Assembly: GCA_036346265.1 (NCBI GenBank)
Contig: CM070691.1
Coordinates: forward strand, 29,057,826-29,121,825
Direction of reading: 5' to 3'
Source of the DNA: Melocanna baccifera
Taxonomy: Eukaryota > Streptophyta > Magnoliopsida > Poales > Poaceae
Length of the DNA stretch: 64,000 nucleotides
Part shown: piece after piece, positions 54,201 to 64,000 of the stretch
How the letters are laid out: each line of letters opens with the position of its first letter
Position numbering within the stretch: position 1 is the stretch's first letter
Position numbers and translations under genes: made by a program
Notes under the pieces: generated by a model
The model's input: the letters and a program-made list of their open reading frames with translations, nothing else
Told to the model about the DNA's origin: nothing
Databases searched by the model: none

Positions 54201-57200
54201 ATTTAAAATTTAAATTTAAAATTTAAATTTAAATTTAAATTTAAATTTAAAATTTAAATTTTAAATTTAAAATTAAAAAATTTAAATTTAAATTTAAAAT
54301 TTAAATTTAAAATTTAAATTTAAAAATTTAAATTTAAATTTAAATTTAAATTTAAATTTAAATTTAAATTTAAAATTTAAATTTAAATTTAAAATTTAAA
54401 ATTTAAATTTAAATTTAAAATTTAAAATTTAAATTTTAAATTTAAATTTAAATTTAAATTTAAATTTAAAATTTAAATTTAAATTTAAATTTAAAATTTA
54501 AATTTAAATTTAAATTTAAATTTAAATTTAAATTTAAATTTAAATTTAAATTTAAATTTAAATTTAAAATTTAAATTTAAATTTAAAATTTAAAATTTAA
54601 ATTTAAATTTAAAAAATTTAAATTTAAATTTAAATTTAAATTTTAAATTTAAATTTAAATTTAAAATTTAAATTTAAATTTAAAATTTAAAATTTAAATT
54701 TAAATTTAAAATTTAAAATTTAAAATTTAAATTTAAAATTTAAATTTAAATTTAAATTTAAATTTAAATTTAAAATTTAAAATTAAATTTAAATTTAAAA
54801 TTTAAATTTAAAATTTAAAATTTAAATTTAAATTTAAATTTAAATTTAAATTTAAATTTAAAATTTAAAATTTAAATTTAAAATTTAAATTTAAATTTAA
54901 ATTTAAATTTAAATTTAAATTTAAATTTAAAATTTAAATTTAAAATTTAAATTTAAAATTTAAATTTAAATTTAAAATTTAAATTTAAATTTAAAATTTA
55001 AATTTAAATTTAAATTTTAAATTTAAATTTAAATTTAAATTTAAAATTTAAATTTAAATTTAAATTTAAAAATTTTAAATTTAAATTTAAATTTAAATTT
55101 AAAATTTAAATTTAAAATTTAAATTTAAATTTAAATTTAAATTTAAATTTAAAATTTAAATTTTAAATTTAAATTTAAAATTTAAATTTAAATTTAAAAT
55201 TTAAATTTTAAATTTAAATTTAAATTTAAAATTTAAATTTAAATTTAAAATTTAAAATTTAAATTTAAATTTAAAATTTAAATTTAAATTTAAAAATTTA
55301 AATTTAAATTTAAATTTAAATTTAAATTTAAATTTAAAAAATTTAAAATTTAAAATTTAAATTTAAAATTAAAATTTAAAATTTAAAATTTAAAATTAAA
55401 AATTTAAAATTTAAATTTAAATTTAAATTTAAAATTTTAAATTTAAATTTAAATTTAAATTTAAAATTTAAATTTAAATTTAAATTTAAATTTAAATTTA
55501 AATTTAAATTTAAATTTAAATTTAAATTTAAATTTAAAATTTAAAATTTAAATTTAAATTTAAATTTTAAATTTAAATTTAAATTTAAATTTAAATTTAA
55601 ATTTAAATTTAAAATTTAAATTTAAATTTAAATTTAAATTTAAATTTAAATTTAAATTTAAATTTAAATTTTTAAATTTAAAAATTTAAAATTTAAATTT
55701 AAATTTAAATTTAAATTTAAATTTAAAATTTAAATTTAAAATTTAAATTTAAAATTTAAATTTAAATTTAAATTTAAATTTAAATTTAAAAAATTTAAAT
55801 TTAAATTTAAATTTAAAATTTAAATTTAAATTTAAATTTAAATTTAAATTTAAATTTAAATTTAAAATTTAAATTTAAATTTAAATTTAAATTTAAATTT
55901 AAATTTAAATTTAAATTTAAATTTAAATTTAAATTTAAATTTAAATTTAAATTTAAATTTAAAATTTAAATTTAAAATTTAAATTTAAAATTTAAATTTA
56001 AATTTAAATTTAAATTTAAATTTAAAATTTAAATTTAAATTTAAATTTTAAATTTAAAATTTAAATTTAAAATTTAAATTTAAATTTAAATTTAAAATTT
56101 AAATTTAAATTTAAAATTTAAATTTAAAATTTAAATTTAAATTTAAATTTAAATTTAAAATTTAAAATTTAAATTTAAAATTTAAATTTAAATTTAAAAT
56201 TTTAAATTTAAATTTAAATTTAAAAAATTTAAAATTTAAATTTAAATTTAAAATTTAAAATTTAAATTTAAATTTAAAATTTAAATTTAAATTTAAATTT
56301 AAATTTAAAATTTTAAATTTAAATTTAAATTTAAATTTAAATTTAAATTTAAAATTTAAATTTAAAATTTAAATTTAATTTTTTAAATTTAAATTTAAAT
56401 TTAAATTTAAAATTTAAATTTAAATTTAAAATTTAAATTTAAAATTTAAATTTAAAATTTAAATTTAAAAAATTTAAATTTAAAATTTAAATTTAAAATT
56501 TAAATTTAAATTTAAATTTAAATTTAAATTTAAATTTAAATTTAAATTTAAATTTAAATTTAAATTTAAATTTAAATTTAAATTTAAATTTAAATTTAAA
56601 ATTTAAATTTAAATTTAAATTTAAATTTAAATTTAAATTTAAATTTAAATTTAAATTTAAAATTTAAATTTAAATTTAAATTTAAATTTTTAAATTTTAA
56701 ATTTAAAATTTAAATTTAAAATTTAAATTTTTAAATTTAAATTTAAAATTTAAAATTTAAAATTTAAATTTAAATTTAAATTTAAATTAAAATTTAAATT
56801 TAAATTTAAATTTAAAATTTAAATTTAAATTTAAAATTTAAATTTAAATTTAAATTTAAATTTAAATTTAAATTTAAATTTAAATTTAAATTTAAATTTA
56901 AATTTAAATTTAAATTTAAAAAATTTAAATTTAAAATTTAAATTTAAATTTAAATTTAAAAATTTAAATTTAAATTTAAATTTAAAATTTAAAATTTAAA
57001 TTTAAATTTAAAATTTAAATTTTAAATTTAAAAATTTAAATTTAAATTTTAAATTTAAATTTAAATTTAAATTTAAATTTAAATTTAAAATTTAAATTTA
57101 AATTTAAAATTTAAATTTAAATTTAAATTTAAATTTAAATTTAAAAAATTTAAATTTAAATTTAAATTTAAATTTAAAATTAAAATTTAAATTTAAATTT

Positions 57201-60200
57201 AAATTTAAATTTAAAATTTAAATTTAAATTTAAATTTAAAATTTAAATTTAAATTTAAAATTTAAATTTAAAATTTAAATTTAAATTTTTAAATTTAAAT
57301 TTAAATTTTTAAATTTAAAATTTAAATTTAAATTTAAAATTTAAATTTAAATTTAAAATTTAAATTTAAATTTAAATTTAAAATTTAAATTTAAAATTTA
57401 AATTTAAATTTAAATTTAAATTTAAATTTAAATTTAAATTTAAAATTTAAATTTAAAAATTTAAAATTTAAATTTAAATTTAAAATTTAAATTTAAATTT
57501 AAAATTTAAATTTAAATTTAAATTTAAAAAATTTAAATTTTAAATTTAAAATTTAAATTTAAATTTAAAATTTTAAATTTAAATTTAAATTTAAATTTAA
57601 ATTTTAAATTTAAATTTAAATTTAAATTTAAATTTAAATTTAAATTTAAATTTAAATTTAAATTTAAATTTAAATTTAAAATTTAAATTTAAATTTAAAA
57701 TTTAAATTTAAAATTTAAATTTAAATTTAAATTTAAATTTAAATTTAAATTTAAAATTTAAAATTTAAATTTTAAATTTAAATTTAAATTTAAAAAAATT
57801 TAAATTTAAAATTTAAATTTAAATTTAAAATTTAAAATTTAAAATTTAAATTTAAATTTAAATTTAAATTTAAATTTAAATTTTAAATTTAAATTTAAAT
57901 TTTAAATTTAAAATTTAAAATTTAAAATTTAAAATTTAAAAATTTAAATTTAAATTTAAATTTAAATTTAAATTTAAATTTAAAATTTAAATTTAAATTT
58001 AAATTTAAAATTTAAAATTTAAAATTTAAATTTAAATTTAAAATTTAAATTTAAATTTAAATTTAAATTTAAAATTTAAAATTTAAAATTTAAATTTAAA
58101 ATTTAAATTAAAAATTTAAATTTAAAATTTAAATTTAAATTTAAAATTTAAATTTAAAATTTAAATTTAAATTTAAAATTTAAATTTAAATTTAAAATTT
58201 AAATTTAAATTTTAAATTTAAAATTTAAATTTAAATTTAAATTTAAATTTAAATTTAAAATTTAAATTTAAATTTAAATTTAAAATTTAAATTTAAATTT
58301 AAAAAATTAAAATTTAAATTTAAATTTAAAATTTAAAATTAAAATTAAAATTTAAAATTTAAAATTTAAAATTAAAAATTTAAATTTAAATTTAAATTTA
58401 AATTTAAATTTAAATTTAAAATTAAAATTTAAAAAATTTAAATTTAAATTTAAATTTAAATTTAAATTTTAAATTTAAAATTTTAAATTTAAATTTAAAT
58501 TTAAATTTAAATTTAAAATTTAAATTTAAAATTTAAATTTAAATTTAAATTTAAAATTTAAATTTAAATTTAAATTTAAATTTAAATTTAAATTTAAATT
58601 TAAATTTAAATTTAAAATTTAAATTTAAAATTTAAATTTAAATTTTAAATTTAAATTTAAAATTTAAATTTAAATTTAAATTTAAATTTAAAATTTAAAT
58701 TTAAATTTTAAATTTAAAATTTAAATTTAAATTTAAATTTTAAATTTAAATTTAAATTTAAAATTTAAATTTTAAATTTAAATTTAAATTTAAAATTTAA
58801 ATTAAAATTTAAATTTAAATTTAAAATTTAAAAATTTAAATTTAAATTTAAATTTAAATTTAAATTTAAATTTAAAATTTAAATTTAAATTTAAAATTTA
58901 AAATTTAAATTTAAATTTAAATTTAAATTTAAATTTAAATTTAAAATTTAAATTTAAATTTAAATTTTAAATTTAAAATTTAAAAAATTTAAATTTAAAT
59001 TTAAATTTAAAAAATTAAAATTTAAATTTAAATTTAAAATTTAAATTTAAATTTAAATTTAAAATTTAAATTTAAATTTAAATTTAAAATTTAAATTTAA
59101 ATTTAAATTTAAATTTAAATTTAAAATTTAAAAATTTAAATTTAAATTTAAATTTAAATTTAAATTTAAATTTAAATTTAAATTTAAATTTAAAAATTTA
59201 AATTTAAAAAATTTAAATTTAAATTTAAATTTAAATTTAAAATTTAAATTTAAATTTAAATTTAAATTTAAAATTTAAATTTAAATTTAAATTTAAATTT
59301 AAATTTAAAATTTAAATTTAAAATTTAAAATTTAAATTTAAATTTAAATTTAAATTTAAATTTAAATTTAAAAAATTTTAAATTTAAATTTAAAATTTAA
59401 ATTTAAATTTAAAATTTAAATTTAAAAATTTAAATTTAAATTTAAATTTAAATTTAAATTTAAATTTAAATTTAAATTTAAATTTAAAAATTTTAAATTT
59501 AAATTTAAATTTAAAATTTTAAATTTAAATTTAAATTTAAATTTAAATTTAAATTTAAATTTAAATTTTAAATTTAAATTTAAATTTAAATTTAAATTTA
59601 AATTTAAATTTAAATTTAAATTTAAATTTAAATTTAAATTTAAATTTAAATTTAAATTTAAATTTAAAATTTAAATTTAAATTTAAATTTAAATTTTAAA
59701 TTTAAATTTAAATTTAAATTTAAATTTAAAATTTAAAATTTAAATTTAAATTTAAATTTAAAATTTAAAATTTAAATTTAAATTTAAATTTAAATTTAAA
59801 TTTAAAATTTAAATTTAAAATTTAAATTTAAAATTTAAATTTAAATTTAAATTTAAATTTAAATTTAAATTTAAATTTAAATTTAAATTTAAAAATTTTA
59901 AATTTAAATTTAAATTTAAAAATTTAAATTTAAATTTAAATTTAAATTTTAAATTTAAAATTTAAATTTTTTAAATTTAAATTTAAATTTAAATTTAAAT
60001 TTAAATTTAAAATTTAAAATTTAAAATTTAAATTTAAAATTTAAATTTAAATTTAAAATTTAAATTTAAAAATTTAAATTTAAATTTAAATTTAAATTTA
60101 AATTTAAATTTAAAATTTAAATTTAAATTTAAATTTAAAATTTAAAATTTAAATTTAAATTTAAATTTAAATTTAAATTTAAAATTTAAATTTTTAAAAT

Positions 60201-63200
60201 TTAAATTTAAATTTAAATTTAAAATTTAAAATTTAAATTTTAAATTTAAATTTAAATTTTAAATTTAAAAATTTAAATTTAAATTTTTAAATTTAAAATT
60301 TAAATTTTAAATTTAAATTTTAAATTTAAATTTAAATTTAAAAATTTAAATTTAAATTTAAATTTAAATTTTAAATTTAAATTTAAATTTAAATTTAAAT
60401 TTTAAATTTAAATTTAAATTTAAATTTAAAATTTAAATTTAAATTTAAATTTAAAAATTTAAATTTAAATTTAAATTTAAATTTAAATTTAAATTTAAAT
60501 TTAAATTTAAATTTAAATTTAAATTTAAAAAATTTAAATTTAAATTTAAATTTAAAATTTAAATTTAAATTTAAATTTAAATTTAAATTTAAATTTAAAT
60601 TTAAATTTAAATTTAAATTTAAAATTTAAATTTAAAATTTAAATTTAAAATTTAAATTTAAATTTAAATTTAAATTTAAATTTAAATTTAAATTTAAATT
60701 TAAATTTAAATTTAAATTTAAATTTAAATTTAAATTTAAATTTAAATTTAAAATTTAAATTTAAATTTAAATTTAAAATTTAAATTTAAAATTTAAATTT
60801 AAATTTAAATTTAAATTTAAATTTAAATTTAAATTAAAATTTAAATTTAAATTTAAATTTAAATTTAAAATTTAAATTTAAATTTAAAATTTAAATTTTA
60901 AATTTAAATTTAAATTTAAAATTTAAATTTAAAATTTAAATTTAAATTTTAAAATTTAAATTTAAATTTAAAATTTAAATTAAAATTTTAAATTTAAATT
61001 TTTAAAATTTAAATTTAAATTTTAAATTTAAAATTTAAATTTAAATTTAAAATTTAAAATTTAAATTTAAAATTTAAATTTAAAATTTAAATTTAAATTT
61101 AAAATTTAAAAAATTTAATTTAAATTTAAATTTAAATTTAAAATTTAAATTTAAAATTTAAATTTAAATTTTAAAATTTAAAATTTAAATTTAAATTTAA
61201 ATTTAAATTTAAATTTAAAATTTAAATTTAAATTTAAATTTAAATTTAAATTTAAATTTAAAATTTAAATTTAAATTTAAATTTAAATTTAAATTTAAAT
61301 TTAAAATTTTAAATTTAAATTTAAATTTAAATTTAAAATTTAAATTTAAATTTAAATTTAAAATTTAAATTTAAATTTAAAATTTAAAATTTAATTTTTA
61401 AATTTAAATTTAAATTTTAAATTTTAAATTTTAAATTTAAATTTAAATTTTAAATTTAAATTTAAATTTAAAATTTAAATTTAAAATTTAAATTTAAATT
61501 TTTAAATTTAAAATTTAAATTTAAATTTAAATTTAAATTTAAATTTTTTAAATTTAAAATTTAAATTTTAAATTTAAATTTAAATTTAAAATTTAAATTT
61601 AAATTTAAATTTAAATTTAAATTTAAATTTAAATTTAAATTTAAATTTAAATTTAAATTTAAATTTAAATTTTAATTTTAAAATTTAAATTTAAATTTAA
61701 AATTTAAATTTAAATTTAAATTTTAAATTTAAATTTAAATTTAAATTTAAATTTAAATTTTTAAATTTAAATTTAAATTTAAATTTAAATTTAAATTTAA
61801 ATTTAAATTTTAAAAATTTAAATTTAAATTTAAAATTTAAAATTTAAATTTAAAATTTAAATTTAAAATTTAAATTTAAATTTTAAAATTTAAATTTAAA
61901 TTTAAATTTTTAAATTTAAATTTAAAATTTAAAAAAATTTAAATTTAAATTTAAAATTTAAATTTAAATTTAAATTTAAAAAATTTAAATTTAAAATTTA
62001 AATTTAAATTTAAATTTAAATTTAAATTTAAATTTAAAATTTTTAAAATTTAAAATTTAAAATTTAAATTTAAAATTTAAAATTTAAATTTAAAATTTAA
62101 ATTTAAAATTTAAATTTTAAATTTAAATTTAAAATTTAAAATTTAAATTTAAATTTAAATTTAAAATTTAAATTTAAAATTTAAAATTTAAATTTAAATT
62201 TAAATTTAAATTTAAATTTAAAATTTAAAATTTAAAATTTAAAATTTAAAATTTAAAATTTAAATTTAAATTTAAAATTTAAATTTAAATTTAAATTTAA
62301 ATTTAAAATTTAAATTTTAAATTTAAATTTAAAATTTAAAATTTAAATTTAAATTTAAATTTTTAAATTTAAAATTTTAAATTTAAATTTAAAATTTAAA
62401 TTTAAATTTAAATTTAAATTTTAAATTTAAAATTTAAATTTAAATTTAAATTTAAAATTTAAAATTTTAAATTTAAATTTAAATTTAAATTTAAAATTTA
62501 AATTTAAAATTTAAAATTTAAATTTAAATTTTAAATTTAAATTTAAATTTAAATTTAAATTTAAAATTTAAATTTAAATTTAAAAATTTAAAATTTTAAA
62601 TTTAAATTTAAAATTTAAATTTAAATTTAAATTTAAATTTAAATTTAAATTTAAAATTTAAATTTAAATTTAAATTTAAATTTAAATTTTTAAAATTTAA
62701 ATTTAAATTTAAATTTAAAATTTAAATTTAATTTAAATTTAAATTTAAAATTTAAATTTAAATTTTAAATTTAAATTTAAAATTTAAAATTTAAATTTAA
62801 ATTTAAATTTAAATTTTTAAATTTAAATTTAAATTTTAAATTTAAAATTAAAATTTAAAATTTAAAATTTAAAAATTTAAAATTTAAATTTAAAATTTAA
62901 ATTTTAAATTTAAATTTAAAATTTAAAATTTAAATTTAAAATTAAAAATTTAAATTTAAATTTAAAATTTAAAATTTAAATTTAAAAAATTTAAATTTAA
63001 AATTAAAAAATTTAAATTTAAATTTAAATTTAAATTTAAATTTTAAATTTAAATTAAAATTTAAATTTAAATTTAAATTTAAATTTAAAATTTAAATTTA
63101 AAATTTTAAATTTAAATTTAAAATTTAAATTTAAATTTAAATTTAAATTTAAATTTAAATTTAAAAAATTTAAAATTTAAAATTTAAATTTAAAATTTAA

Positions 63201-63426
63201 AATTTAAATTTAAATTTAAATTTTAAATTTTTAAAATTTAAAATTTAAATTTAAATTTAAATTTAAATTTAAAATTTAAATTTAAAATTTAAATTTAAAT
63301 TTAAATTTAAATTTAAATTTAAATTTAAAATTTAAAAATTTAAAATTTAAAAAATTTAAATTTTAAATTTAAATTTAAATTTAAATTTAAATTTAAATTT
63401 AAATTTAAATTTTAAAATTTAAATTT
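45284..63426 (+). repeat. 18-kb TTTAAA/TTTAAAA tract, probably miscalled telomere
   Basis: About 18.1 kb is composed of alternating T-runs and A-runs, mostly TTTAAA (6 bp) and TTTAAAA (7 bp). I see no G or C anywhere from 45284 until the first G at 63428. Long A-runs of four or more clearly outnumber T-runs of four or more, so the tract is not strand-symmetric even though TTTAAA itself is palindromic. TTTAAAA is TTTAGGG with GGG read as AAA, and the 6-bp form is the same with one A lost. The tract passes into real TTTAGGG with both kinds interleaved at 63424-63620. The most economical reading is telomere repeat miscalled by nanopore base-calling. A genuine AT-only satellite is the alternative. 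Confidence 0.8.
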
Positions 63427-64000
63427 AGGGTTTAGGGTTTAAATTTAGGGTTTAGGGTTTAGGGTTTAAATTTAGGGTTTTAGGGTTTAGGGTTTAGGGT
63501 TTAGGGTTTTAAATTTTTAGGGTTTTAGGGTTTTAAATTTTAGGGTTTAGGGTTTAGGGTTTAGGGTTTAGGGTTTTAGGGTTTAAAATTTAAAATTTAG
63601 GGTTTAGGGTTTAAATTTAAATTTTTTAGGGTTTAGGGTTTAGGGTTTTAAAGGTTTTTAGGGTTTAGGGTTTAGGGTTTAAGGGTTTAGGGTTTAGGGT
63701 TTAGGGTTTTTTAGGGTTTAGGGTTTTTAGGGTTTAGGGTTTTTTTAGGGTTTAAGGTTTAGGGTTTAGGGTTTAGGGTTTTAAGGGTTTAGGGTTTAGG
63801 GTTTAAAGTTTAAAGGGTTTTTTAGGGTTTAGGGTTTTTAGGTTTTAAGTTTAGGGTTTAAGTTTAGGGTTTAGGGTTTAGGGTTTTAGGGTTTAGGGTT
63901 TTAGGGTTTAAAGTTTTTAGGGTTTTAGGGTTTAGGGTTTAGGGTTTAGGGTTTTTTAGGGTTTAGGGTTTTAAGTTTTAGGGTTAGGAGTTTAGGGTTT
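63424..64000 (+). repeat. Telomere repeat (TTTAGGG)n
   Basis: This is TTTAGGG in tandem on the plus strand, the Arabidopsis-type plant telomere. The G-rich strand runs 5' to 3' toward the right end, as it should at a right-hand chromosome terminus, and there is no return to other sequence before the window stops. Units vary in run length (TTTTAGGG, TTTTTTAGGG, TTTAAGGG, TTTAAAGGG), and TTTAAA units are mixed in, especially before 63620. Near 63985 there is an irregular gttaggag. Such run-length noise is typical of long-read consensus at a telomere. True variant repeats cannot be excluded. Confidence 0.95.

Noticed and set aside
45284..63426. Matrix-attachment region, replication origin or novel AT-only satellite
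   Set aside because: AT richness alone would allow it, but the strict 6/7-bp periodicity, complete lack of G and C, A-run bias and mixing with TTTAGGG fit miscalled telomere better. Kept only as an alternative.
45284..63426. New telomere repeat type TTTAAA
   Set aside because: A repeat without G could not form the usual G-rich overhang, and canonical TTTAGGG is present at the same end. No known plant telomere variant lacks G.

Overview
This window looks like the end of a plant chromosome, read from the inside (left) to the terminus (right). Three things support that. The last ~575 bases are Arabidopsis-type plant telomere repeat (TTTAGGG) on the strand expected at a right-hand end. A very long one-orientation tandem satellite lies next to it, as expected of a subtelomere. 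A plant Ty1/copia LTR retrotransposon flanks the satellite on the inner side. The style of the retrotransposon (a GC-rich transcribed leader with AAACCCTAGCC-like segments, and a gag start resembling grass copia elements) suggests a monocot, possibly a grass. I cannot name the species.

Layout: (1) 1-2487 is the 5' part of a copia element on the minus strand: the first few gag codons, a ~1.4 kb untranslated leader, a degenerate initiator-tRNA-Met primer-binding site and one ~0.98 kb LTR. The element abuts the satellite at about 2488-2492. (2) 2493-45283 is ~42.8 kb of a tandem satellite with a ~98-bp monomer, roughly 430-450 copies, all in the same orientation. Diagnostic monomer variants recur at 1.06-6.06 kb spacing. 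They show higher-order blocks and segmental duplications produced by unequal exchange. A proximal family (to ~20 kb) and a distal family (from ~21.7 kb) can be told apart. (3) 45284-63426 is ~18.1 kb made only of A and T, as TTTAAA and TTTAAAA units with no G or C seen. (4) 63424-64000 is recognisable TTTAGGG repeat with many run-length irregularities, interleaved at its start with TTTAAA units.

The most important interpretation concerns region 3. It is most simply telomere repeat whose GGG was base-called as AAA, a known nanopore artefact class, and not a new AT-only satellite. The unit lengths (7 and 6), the excess of long A-runs over long T-runs, and the interleaving with true TTTAGGG at the boundary all fit. 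If so, the telomere is about 18.7 kb as written. Scattered patches of the satellite also carry systematic consensus errors (shortened homopolymers and recurrent substitutions), so fine-scale monomer variation should be read with care.

I found no intact protein-coding gene, no RNA gene and no functional gene system. The many short open frames across the satellite are by-products of the repeat.
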